Both the position numbers and the translations under genes were made by a program. The notes under the pieces were generated by a model. It was not told the origin of the DNA, ran no database searches, and worked only from the letters and a program-made list of their open reading frames with translations. DNA of 5,498 bases from Campylobacterales bacterium. Lineage in GTDB: Bacteria; Campylobacterota; Campylobacteria; Campylobacterales; QNZT01. Below, one piece after another: positions 1-5,498 of this stretch (positions are counted from its first letter, which is position 1; every line of letters starts with the position of its first letter). The stretch lies in assembly GCA_015662615.1 (NCBI GenBank), contig DQTU01000071.1, forward strand, positions 1-5,498, in the 5' to 3' direction.

Positions 1-426
1 GATACCTTTACAATGAATGTTGATGATATCGGTGTGAATGTTCAAAACACTCTAAATCAAACAGAAAATATCACAAGAGAAATCAGCGTATCTTTTGGAA
101 AATTAGACCACATTGCTCTTAAAGTGCAAGCTTATAAATCACTTCTAAATGAAGAGAAAACTGCTATAGATGATCATCATAGTTGTGAATTTGGCAAGTG
201 GTTTGCAAAAGCATCTAAAGAGATTTTTCCAGAAAACAAAAGTATGATACGAAGTGTCTCTAAACATCATGAAGGTGTTCATACAGGTCTTAGAAATGCC
301 ATTGATGGGTACTTTAAAGATGGTTCACTTAGTTCAAGTGTTGAAATTATCAAAGAGGTTGAGCACTCAAGTAAAGTAGCATTTGAAGAGCTTATAGAAG
401 TAGTTAAAATGGCACGGAAGAAGTAA
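1..426 (+). CDS. Chemoreceptor (methyl-accepting chemotaxis protein), C-terminal CZB zinc-binding domain, 5' partial
   Basis: The frame is open from base 1 (Asp-Thr-Phe-Thr before the Met at 13), so this is the last 141 residues of a longer protein and the Met at 13 is probably internal. Counting from that Met, the pattern matches the CZB domain (chemoreceptor zinc-binding): His33 in KLDHIAL, Cys58 in CEFGKW (the family Cys-x-hydrophobic-Gly-x-aromatic motif), and His86 and His90 in HHEGVH (His-x3-His). These four are the expected zinc ligands. CZB domains sit at the cytoplasmic C-terminus of chemoreceptors (for example Helicobacter TlpD) and some diguanylate cyclases, and are known to sense zinc and oxidants such as hypochlorite. 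The short upstream helix (about residues 1-28, rich in Asn, Gln and Thr) fits the tail of a signalling coiled coil. The MCP signalling hairpin itself lies outside the window, so a diguanylate cyclase host is not excluded. The gene is convergent with the ppsA relic. Confidence 0.88.
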   Translation, partial: DTFTMNVDDIGVNVQNTLNQTENITREISVSFGKLDHIALKVQAYKSLLNEEKTAIDDHHSCEFGKWFAKASKEIFPENKSMIRSVSKHHEGVHTGLRNAIDGYFKDGSLSSSVEIIKEVEHSSKVAFEELIEVVKMARKK

Positions 427-463
427 CTTCCAGCCATGTACTTCTCTTTTTCATGATTTGTTT

Positions 464-1242
464 TCAATCTTCAAACTCTATCTTGGAAACATTGGCTTTT
501 ATTTTTTGACTTTGAACTGTTTCAGGTCTGGCTTGTACGATAAACAGCATCCCACTCTCTCCATCTTTTGCCCACTCAATATCCATCGGCTGATAATGCC
601 CTGCCTCTTTGGAGTAGTGCTCTTCTATCATGACAGCTTGTTTGGCAAGGATTAAGATATCTTCATCATTGATTGAAAAACTATTTTGCTCTTGTTTTCT
701 TGAAAATGGCCAAACCCCCGTGACTGGCGATAAGAAATCGCACGAACGGTAAATAAAGAGGCGTAACAAAGTTTAATATGATGCAAAAGTGACTCAAGGC
801 CATGTATATTTAAAAAGGTATCTTGCTGCCCTGCAAATGAAGCATCAGGCAAATCCTCAGCCGTCGCAGAACTCCGCACAGCTACATCAATCGCACCTTT
901 ACCACATTTTCCACTCAGTTGTTTATACGCTTCACGCACTTCATCTTTTATCGCTTGTGAGATAGGTGTAGCAAATATGAGTGCTTGTATCTTTTTCGCC
1001 CTATCTTGCAAAACTCCGATATCATCGATATCAATTTCAGACAAATACTGCTCTATCTTTGCTTTTAAACGCGTATCTGAAAGTATCTCTTTATAAGCGT
1101 CACAAGTTATCGCAAACCCAAAAGGGATTCTGGCACCAAGAGGTGTAAGTTTTTGGTACATCTCCCCTAAAGAGGCATTTTTCCCGCCTACACTCTCAAT
1201 ATCACTATTTTGAATTTCATCAAAAAACTTTATGTACTGCAT
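464..1242 (-). pseudogene. ppsA: Phosphoenolpyruvate synthase remnant (internal deletion, frameshift, C-terminal two thirds missing)
   Basis: PEP synthase makes phosphoenolpyruvate from pyruvate and ATP for gluconeogenesis and is normally about 790-800 residues. Two pieces remain in different frames. The first (from 1242 to about 703) begins MQYIKFFDEI and carries VGGKNASLGEMY, RSSATAEDLPDASFAGQQ and RAISYR, the N-terminal nucleotide-binding half. The second (about 700 down to 464) has FSIND, LAKQAVMIEEHY, PMDIEWAKDG and IVQARPETVQS, the end of that domain. By comparison with the E. coli enzyme about 110-120 residues between them are lost, and the junction changes frame. The frame ends at a TGA just past the second piece, so the central phosphohistidine (TSGG..CHAAI type) and PEP-binding domains are absent. 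The ATG at 1242 fits the family start; a TTG at 1254 in the same frame is less likely. No strong Shine-Dalgarno is visible. It cannot encode an active enzyme. Confidence 0.9.
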
Positions 1243-1254
1243 GGTTTTACACAA

Positions 1255-1289
1255 TTGTGCTATAATGAATTGTTATAATTATAGCACAA
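1255..1289. promoter_or_regulatory. Perfect 12-bp inverted repeat with embedded divergent -10 boxes
   Basis: TTGTGCTATAAT at 1255-1266 is the exact reverse complement of 1278-1289, with an 11-nt spacer. The arms contain -10-like TATAAT boxes on both strands: 1261-1266 reading right towards the DUF4197 gene, and 1283-1278 reading left towards the ppsA relic. A further rightward TATAAT lies at 1274-1279. The site sits between the two divergent starts (1242 and 1303). It is either two mirrored promoters or an operator for a dimeric regulator that controls both directions. The sequence alone does not decide. Confidence 0.6.
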
Positions 1290-1290
1290 A

Positions 1291-1302
1291 AAAGGATACA
1301 AC
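1291..1302 (+). promoter_or_regulatory. Ribosome binding site of the DUF4197 gene
   Basis: AAAGGA at 1291-1296 lies 6 nt before the ATG at 1303 and supports that start. The ten bases AAGGATACAA (1292-1301) recur exactly in front of the lipoprotein gene at 4861-4870. Confidence 0.75.
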
Positions 1303-2109
1303 ATGAAATCAGCAAATACAATAATATTTTCATCACTCTTAATAGCTACAACGATGCAAGCAGGCTGGCAAGATCAAATAGGTGGAATCTTAGAATCTGT
1401 ACAAAAAGTACAATCTCAAACAACTCAAAACTCAAATGTCAATTTATCTAACACTGATATGTCAAGTGCACTCAAAGAAGCCCTCTCAAAAGGTGTCAAG
1501 TTTGCAGTAACAGACCTTGGTAAAGATGGTGGATATCTTAACAACCCTCTTGTCAAAATCCCTTTGCCAAAAAGCTTACAAACTAGTGAAAAATTACTTC
1601 GCAAACTTGGTGGTGGAAAATATGTTGATGATTTAATTCTCTCTATCAACAGAGCAGCTGAAGAAGCAGCCCCTAAAACTGTAGATGTTTTTATGAACTC
1701 GATTCAAAACATGACCATCACGGATGCAAAAGCTATACTTGCAGGAGCGGATGACTCAGCAACACAATATTTTAGAAAAAATAGTAGCGGGGAACTTGCT
1801 TCTGTTATCGCTCCAATCGTTGAAAAAAGTATGGCAAACAATGATGTTTCAAAATACTATGATGCGTTTCAATCATTTTATAAATCAAATGCAGGTGTTT
1901 TACAAAATGAATCGGTTTCAGCATTAACCAGTAAGTTTGGACTAGATGCTTATCTTCCAAGCCAAAAAGATGAAGATTTGAGTAGCTTTGTTACCAACAA
2001 ATCAATCGATGGTTTGATGAGTATGATTGCAGAAAAGGAGAAAGGAATTAGAGACAATCCACTCATGAGAAACAGTGACCTTCTCAAAAAAGTATTTGGG
2101 GCTTTTTAA
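1303..2109 (+). CDS. DUF4197 family exported protein
   Basis: A 268-residue protein, intact. It has a short Sec signal peptide: Lys2, a hydrophobic stretch at about 7-16 (IIFSSLLIAT), and a likely cleavage after Ala20 (TMQA before GW), so the mature protein should be periplasmic. The mature part matches my memory of DUF4197, a family of about 220-270 residues in Proteobacteria and Campylobacterota with no established function. Typical features are ALKEALSKGV, a stretch with LGKDGGYLNNPLVKIPLP, GGGKYVDDLILSINRAAEEAAP, ITDAKAILAGADDSATQYF, and a C-terminal segment ending LLKKVFGAF. It is predicted to be mainly helical, with no catalytic motif that I recognise. It is transcribed alone, divergently from the ppsA relic, from a promoter in the inverted repeat, and its stop codon lies in the loop of a hairpin at 2095-2116. 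The open frame with no lesion contrasts with its broken neighbours and suggests it is maintained. Confidence 0.88.
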   Translation: MKSANTIIFSSLLIATTMQAGWQDQIGGILESVQKVQSQTTQNSNVNLSNTDMSSALKEALSKGVKFAVTDLGKDGGYLNNPLVKIPLPKSLQTSEKLLRKLGGGKYVDDLILSINRAAEEAAPKTVDVFMNSIQNMTITDAKAILAGADDSATQYFRKNSSGELASVIAPIVEKSMANNDVSKYYDAFQSFYKSNAGVLQNESVSALTSKFGLDAYLPSQKDEDLSSFVTNKSIDGLMSMIAEKEKGIRDNPLMRNSDLLKKVFGAF

Positions 2110-2116
2110 CCCCAAA
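2086..2116 (-). terminator. Hairpin at convergent gene junction, probable terminator of the leftward transcript
   Basis: TTTGGGG at 2095-2101 pairs with CCCCAAA at 2110-2116 (7 bp, 8-nt loop). Read on the minus strand the stem is followed after 3 nt by six T (2091-2086), the arrangement of a Rho-independent terminator for the hydrolase transcript that ends at 2122. On the plus strand no T run follows, so termination of the DUF4197 transcript here is less sure. The DUF4197 stop codon (2107-2109) lies in the loop. Confidence 0.55.
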
Positions 2117-2121
2117 CACAC

Positions 2122-3402
2122 TTATATATGAATATGCTCTCGCTCTTTGACAACATGTGTCTTGATATTTAATCGCTCTATAATTGCTGCTCTAAACGCT
2201 TTGGCTTTATCCGCTTCCCCATGAATAAGATAGATATTTTCCAAGCCCTCAAAATGTTCTATCCAATCTATAATATCCTCTCTATCGCCATGTGCTGAAA
2301 ATCCATTGATAGTATGAATTTTTGCTTTGACTGCTATCTTTTCTCCACGCACATAAACAAACTCTGCCTCATCTACGATATTCTTCCACCACTACACATG
2401 CCACTTCCTGCGATGATAATGGCTCTTCTTTTGGCTGCATTAATAGAGATAGATTGAGAGGGGCTTTGGGTCAGTTTTAAAATATCAAAGGCAAAAGGAT
2501 TATGTCCTAAAATAGAGTTAACTTCATGCTCTTCATTTAAAAGTTTTGGATGGTATTTGTATAGGTTGGTCGCTTTTATGGCTAGTGGACTATCTAAAAA
2601 ACTTTACACCCCTCAAGCAATCCCTCTTCAAACATCTGTTTTAGTAAAATCAAAATCTCTTGTGTACGCTCTAAGGCAAAGGAAGGAATCATCACATTTC
2701 CCCCTCTTTTTATCGTCTCTATTATCGCTTCTCTAAACTCTGCTATACTTTCATCCAAATTCCTATGAACTCTATCGCCATATGTTGACTCAACAAAAAG
2801 AACATTGGTTTTTGTACCATAAGCGAGTCCATCCAGAACAATGCGTACTGTGTTTCCTATATCTCCAGAAAAAACCACCCGTTTTTGCATACCTTCATCT
2901 TGATAATCAATCTCTATAAAAGCTGCTCCCAAGATATGCCCAGCCTCTTTAAAGGTTACAAAGATAGCATCAGTTAATTTGATTTTTTTATTATAATAGG
3001 CTGGTTTTCTTCTTCGTTTAAAAGTGTCAGCTACATCATAGTCGCTTCTTCCCCTCGACTTTTTGCTCGTTTTAAAAGGGTTTTATACTCTTCTTTTTGT
3101 ATCTTTGCCGCATCTAAAAGCATGATAGAAGCGATATCAATTGTTGCTTTTGTGCTTACGATAACACCATTAAAACCCTCTTTTACCAGTTTTGGAACCC
3201 GACCTATATGGTCTAAATGTCCATGGGTTAAAATCAAAAAATCAATCTTTTTTGCATCAAAACCAAAAGGTTCGCTATTTTTATGTTCAGCATTTTCCTG
3301 AAACATTCCGCAATCTATCAAGATGCGTATATTGCCAATTTCCAGTAAGTGGCATGAACCCGTTACCATTTGAGCGGCTCCATATGAAGTGACTGTTGCC
3401 AC
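2122..3402 (-). pseudogene. Beta-CASP metallo-beta-lactamase-fold hydrolase (RNA-specificity type), broken by two frameshifts and a deletion
   Basis: Joined across three frames, this encodes a metallo-beta-lactamase-fold protein of the beta-CASP/RMMBL kind, related to CPSF73-like nucleases; the family usually has about 450-470 residues. Piece one (3402-3031) has VTGSCHLLE, LIDCGMFQ and the metal motif THGHLDHIGR. Piece two (to about 2597) has EAGHILGAAF, FSGDIGN and VESTYGD. Piece three has LDSPLAIKAT and AGSGMCSGGRI. Piece four has HTINGFSAHGD and LIHGE. All key metal and beta-CASP motifs survive, but not in one frame. One base is missing near 3044-3046, one T is missing in the six-T run at 2596-2601 (seven would restore FLDSPLA), and about 30 residues with a frame change are lost near 2377-2380. 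GTG at 3402 is taken as the start because AGGAGG (3413-3408) lies 5 nt upstream. It follows the DsrE-like gene by 32 nt, probably in one operon. As read, it is not functional. Confidence 0.88.
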
Positions 3403-3407
3403 GACAT

Positions 3408-3413
3408 CCTCCT
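3408..3413 (-). promoter_or_regulatory. Strong Shine-Dalgarno that decides the GTG start of the hydrolase
   Basis: AGGAGG on the minus strand lies 5 nt before GTG at 3402-3400. An ATG at 3407 is in another frame and touches the Shine-Dalgarno, so it is not the start. The intact signal in front of a broken gene suggests recent loss. Confidence 0.7.
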
Positions 3414-3434
3414 TTGTCTTCTGTCATGATAACA

Positions 3435-3917
3435 TTATTTAGCAATCGATAAGTAAGCATATCCCTTATTTTGTGCATCAATAAGTCCAATGGCTGCGTT
3501 ATGAACCATAGAGACAAAAGGATAAAATGCTTTTGGATTGAGTTTTTTATTTATTACTCCTGCTTCACAAACTAAAAACTTGACATTATACTGCTTTGAA
3601 AGAGAACCCAAACGCTTTTGTAAATCACTCTTTTTGGCAACTAAATCTGGCTGATAAGCATACGCTGTATTGTTTAAATCTTTCATAAAGAACTTATAAG
3701 AGTCTCCATGGATGATGACTCTCACATCTAACTCTTCTAACCTGTTCTGATAGTAAGTTGTATGTGCGATGATACCACCAATCAACCTTCGTTCAAGCTG
3801 TTTTAAATCCCCTGTTGTAAGATTGTAAACTACTTTTTTTACAACTTCTTCATCACTCTGTACCACATTCAATGCTAACATCATTATCATGATAAACTGT
3901 AGTATCTTTTTCATCAT
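3435..3917 (-). CDS. Exported DsrE/DsrF-like family protein
   Basis: A 160-residue protein, intact. A signal peptide covers about residues 1-21 (MMKKILQFIM, then a Met/Leu-rich core; cleavage probably at VQS before DEE), so it should act in the periplasm. The mature part has the DsrE-like layout: an initial strand KVVYNLTTGD, a helix with LIGGIIAHTTYYQ, the strand VRVIIHGDSYKFF, a helix LQKRLGSLSKQY, the strand VKFLVCEAGV with Cys117 at the position of the family's sulfur-carrying cysteine, and AAIGLIDAQNKGYAYLSI at the end. DsrE-type proteins bind or relay sulfur as persulfide. Exported single-domain forms are common in sulfur-oxidising bacteria but their exact partner is unknown. AGGAGA at 3926-3921 lies 3 nt before the first ATG (3917) and 6 nt before the second (3914), so translation may start at 3914. 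It heads a unit with the broken hydrolase 32 nt downstream. Confidence 0.83.
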   Translation of the reverse strand: MMKKILQFIMIMMLALNVVQSDEEVVKKVVYNLTTGDLKQLERRLIGGIIAHTTYYQNRLEELDVRVIIHGDSYKFFMKDLNNTAYAYQPDLVAKKSDLQKRLGSLSKQYNVKFLVCEAGVINKKLNPKAFYPFVSMVHNAAIGLIDAQNKGYAYLSIAK

Positions 3918-3942
3918 AGCTCTCCTAATTTATTTCTTTAGT

Positions 3943-3982
3943 ATTATAACATATATTTATATTATAATGAGATTCTAATCTC
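3943..3982. promoter_or_regulatory. Divergent promoter region between the dsrE-like gene and the ABC relic
   Basis: ATTATAA at 3943-3949 and TTATAAT at 3962-3968 form a 7-bp inverted repeat with a 12-nt spacer. They place a leftward TATAAT at 3948-3943 (preceded by TG, so near an extended -10) and a rightward TATAAT at 3963-3968. The leftward box should serve the dsrE-like gene, 26 nt from its ATG. Next to it, GAGATT-ct-AATCTC (3969-3982) is a second small perfect repeat that could be an operator. The region is very AT-rich, so chance matches are likely. Confidence 0.45.
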
Positions 3983-4012
3983 TTAATACATAAATAATTC
4001 ACATAGAAGTTG

Positions 4013-4018
4013 TATAAT
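4013..4018 (+). promoter_or_regulatory. Putative -10 box of the ABC transporter relic
   Basis: TATAAT lies 31 nt before the ATG at 4050 with no clear -35, as is usual for Campylobacterota sigma-70 promoters. AAGGAA (4038-4043) is the ribosome binding site, 6 nt before the ATG. Confidence 0.5.
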
Positions 4019-4049
4019 TTCAAAAGACTAAATTTCGAAGGAAATTATC

Positions 4050-4480
4050 ATGATACAAGCTAGGCATCTTAACAAAACCTATCAAATAGGGGGAACTTTC
4101 ACTTGAAGTGATTAAAGACTTGACATTGGAAATCACTGAAGGAGAGTTTATCTCTATCATTGGACCTAGTGGAAGCGGTAAAAGTACGGTTTTAAATATG
4201 TTGGGTTGTTTAGATAAACCAACCAGCGGAGATATCATCATAGACGATATCAATATAATTGAGATGGACAGAACCCAGCTCGAACACTGCCGATGAACCC
4301 ACAGCAAATTTAGATAGTAAAACGGCACATCGTATCATTGACCTGATGCATAAGATCAAAACTGAACACAATACCACTTTTGTATTTGCCACGCATGATG
4401 AGAAAATTGTCTCATCGGCGGAACGGATCATTACTCTTATGGATGGAGAAATCACAGAAGATAAAAGGACTACAAAATGA
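4050..4480 (+). pseudogene. ABC transporter ATP-binding protein (LolD/MacB type), frameshifted and internally deleted
   Basis: The family member normally has about 220-230 residues; here 431 nt remain in three frames. The start MIQARHLNKTYQIG is in the ATG frame, which stops at 4104. One extra G in the run 4089-4093 explains the shift: with four G the reading QIGELSLEVIKDLTLEI is restored. The next frame holds the Walker A motif GPSGSGKST and LNMLGCLDKPTSG, then breaks at about 4284-4289. There it jumps into ADEPTANLDSKT (Walker B glutamate and D-loop) and FATHDE (H-loop histidine). The missing part, about 90-100 residues, contains the Q-loop and the LSGGQ-type signature, so the product could not hydrolyse ATP productively. 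The TGA at 4478-4480 overlaps the permease ATG (ATGA), the coupling usual for such exporter operons. The substrate is unknown; relatives export lipoproteins, macrolides or peptides. Confidence 0.9.
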
Positions 4481-4789
4481 AAAATATCATCAAAATAGCC
4501 TTTAGAAATCTAAAAAGAAGTGGGCGAAGAACCATGCTTACTGCGACACTTATTACCATCGATGTTATTTTTGTTTTAGTCTATTCGGCATTGGCTGGAA
4601 GTTTCAAGTCTTACATGATAGGTGAGATTACAGACTCTGCACTTGTGGGCATATTCAGATACATAAAAAAGGTATGTTGCATCGGTAGATAATCTCCCAC
4701 TAGATAAAAACATGAATGAAAAACAGATCACTAAAATTACTGAGATGCTGGATGATAATCCCTATATCGAGAGTTACACCTTTCTTTGA
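4477..4789 (+). pseudogene. FtsX/LolE-type ABC permease, N-terminal remnant with frameshifts
   Basis: The start MKNIIKIAFRNLKRSGRRT, followed by a hydrophobic segment (about residues 22-40, TATLITIDVIFVLVYSAL), is typical of FtsX-family permeases of LolCDE or MacB-like exporters: a cytoplasmic amphipathic lead, then the first membrane helix. After GEITDSAL the frame is lost. A base missing near 4645-4649 hides GHIQIHKKG, and another near 4672-4675 (GGTATG, probably once GGTTATG) hides ASVDNLPLDKN. The last frame reads on through EKQITKITEMLDDNPYIESYT to a TGA at 4787-4789. About 100 codons of a protein that normally has about 400 remain; the periplasmic core and the three C-terminal membrane helices are missing. 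The relic ends about 80 nt before an unrelated lipoprotein gene. The match to the family is from memory of its conserved N-terminus. Confidence 0.85.
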
Positions 4790-4829
4790 GGCAAAATTAA
4801 GAGGTAACAATCAAGTAACATTTATATTT

Positions 4830-4835
4830 TATAAT
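4830..4835 (+). promoter_or_regulatory. Putative -10 box of the lipoprotein gene
   Basis: TATAAT 36 nt upstream of the ATG at 4872, in AT-rich sequence between the permease relic and the lipoprotein gene, with no recognisable -35. AAGGA at 4861-4865 is the ribosome binding site, 6 nt before the ATG. Confidence 0.45.
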
Positions 4836-4871
4836 TACATCCTCAAACAAATAAAAACATAAGGATACAAT

Positions 4872-5498
4872 ATGAGAAAAACTATAAAATTAAGTGCGTT
4901 ATCGTTAGTAGCATCGGCTTTATTAATTGGTTGTGGAAGCTATTCAGATACATCAATAACTACAGATACTGAAACAGGTTATTTTATAGATGCTCCAGTT
5001 GAGGGTTTAACTTATAAAACTACATCTGGATTAACTGGAACTACAGATTACCAAGGTAGATTTCAATATAAAAAAGGTGAAAAAGTCCATTTTTCTATTG
5101 GAAAATTAAATTTTGGAGAAGCTGAGCCAACGGCTGAAGGTTTAATAAGCCCAGAAGAATTGACACAAAATCAAGAGCTAGTAACACTTATACTTCGTAC
5201 TTTGCAAGCTTTAGATATTGATGATGATCCAAGCAATGGTATCACTATCCCTCAATCAGTTACCATAGCACTTCAAAACTTGGAAACAGATAAGGATATA
5301 TTAGATTTCTCAACAGATAGTGAGATTTTAGATATCACTACTGACTTATCAGAATTTCTTGATAAAGACTATGATGGAGAGATAGATGTAAGTGCGGCGG
5401 AAGCAAATGCACATTTTGAGCAGAGTATGGACAATTGGGATGGAGGCTCTAGACCAGAAAATGAGCCAACTCAAGGTAGTCATGGAGATGGAACTGTA
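4872..5498 (+). CDS. Surface or periplasmic lipoprotein with a tandem-type 'TGTTD' beta domain, 3' partial
   Basis: The frame is open for 209 codons to the end of the window. The start is a lipoprotein signal peptide: basic MRKTIK, a hydrophobic core SALSLVASALL, and the lipobox LIGC with Cys21 as the lipidated residue, followed by Gly-Ser. Residues 37-80 (GYFIDAPVEGLTYKT, SGLTGTTDYQGRFQY, KVHFSIGKLNFG) look like a small beta domain that I recall from exported proteins of Vibrio, Shewanella and Campylobacterota, of unknown function. In these it is often followed, as here, by a helical stretch ending LQALDIDDDPSNGITIP (about 111-127). The rest is acidic. DKDYDGEID at 164-172 resembles the start of an EF-hand calcium loop, but the last position is not the usual Glu or Asp. 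The tail after 186 is rich in Gly, Pro, Asn and acidic residues, perhaps a linker to a domain outside the window. The function is not known. Confidence 0.82.
   Translation, partial: MRKTIKLSALSLVASALLIGCGSYSDTSITTDTETGYFIDAPVEGLTYKTTSGLTGTTDYQGRFQYKKGEKVHFSIGKLNFGEAEPTAEGLISPEELTQNQELVTLILRTLQALDIDDDPSNGITIPQSVTIALQNLETDKDILDFSTDSEILDITTDLSEFLDKDYDGEIDVSAAEANAHFEQSMDNWDGGSRPENEPTQGSHGDGTV

Noticed and set aside
416..455. Terminator after the chemoreceptor gene
   Set aside because: GGAAG (416-420) and CTTCC (427-431) can form only a 5-bp stem and the T-rich stretch lies about 15 nt further on, so support is too weak to list.
458..655. Plus-strand open frame of 65 codons opposite the ppsA relic
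   Set aside because: It lies antisense to a recognisable PEP synthase segment, has no ribosome site and no family resemblance; it is a shadow frame.
1243..1254. TTG at 1254 as start of the PEP synthase gene
   Set aside because: The ATG at 1242 matches the usual family start (a few residues before the FDE and VGGKNASLGE motifs), and no ribosome site supports the TTG.
1425..1649. Minus-strand open frame inside the DUF4197 gene
   Set aside because: It is fully antisense to a convincing exported protein, with no start signal or recognisable motif.
2594..2602. Programmed -1 frameshift on the T run of the hydrolase gene
   Set aside because: A -1 slip would restore LDSPLA, but the gene carries two further lesions, one of them a deletion, so recoding at one site would not give a functional protein.
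4089..4093. Phase-variable poly-G tract in the ABC ATPase
   Set aside because: Phase-variable tracts in Campylobacterota are usually about eight G or more. Five G is too short, and the gene has lost its signature region anyway.
4787..4858. Continuation of the permease in another frame (KLRGNNQ and onwards)
   Set aside because: The frame stays open to a TAA at about 4860, but I see no family motif in it, and it overlaps the probable lipoprotein promoter.

Overview
The window looks like chromosomal DNA from a low-GC member of the Campylobacterota, probably a free-living sulfur-oxidising type such as the Sulfurimonas/Sulfurovum group. This is inferred from AT-rich codon use, TATAAT boxes without clear -35 elements, a CZB-type chemoreceptor end, a periplasmic DsrE-like protein, a DUF4197 protein, and the style of the PEP synthase and LolD/FtsX relics. 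No rRNA, tRNA, CRISPR array, insertion sequence or phage gene was seen.

Layout, left to right. (1) 1-426, + strand: the 3' end of a chemoreceptor with a zinc-binding CZB domain. (2) 464-1242, - strand: a wrecked phosphoenolpyruvate synthase gene. Its nucleotide-binding domain carries an internal deletion, and the phosphohistidine and PEP-binding parts are absent. (3) 1255-1289: a perfect 12-bp inverted repeat in which divergent -10 boxes are embedded. (4) 1303-2109, +: an intact exported DUF4197 protein, followed by a hairpin at the convergent junction. (5) 3917-2122, -: a two-gene unit made of an intact exported DsrE-family protein and a broken beta-CASP metallo-beta-lactamase-fold hydrolase with three separate lesions. 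(6) 3918-4049: a divergent promoter region. (7) 4050-4789, +: a decayed ABC exporter pair (LolD/MacB-type ATPase and FtsX-type permease). The ATPase lacks its signature region and the permease is frameshifted and cut off. (8) 4872-5498, +: the start of an intact lipoprotein gene that runs off the window.

The main feature of the window is the mosaic of intact and decayed genes. About 2.3 kb of intact coding sequence (CZB end, DUF4197, DsrE, lipoprotein) shows no frame problem. About 2.8 kb in four neighbouring genes carries at least four single-base indels, three internal deletions with frame change, and two truncations. Most damaged genes still show good family motifs, so the decay looks recent, unless the assembly is faulty here. 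Working together, the surviving genes encode cell-envelope and periplasmic proteins of mostly unknown role plus a sensor. The lost functions are gluconeogenic PEP synthesis, an RNA or nucleic-acid processing type hydrolase, and a lipoprotein or macrolide-type exporter. I found no convincing new multi-gene system.
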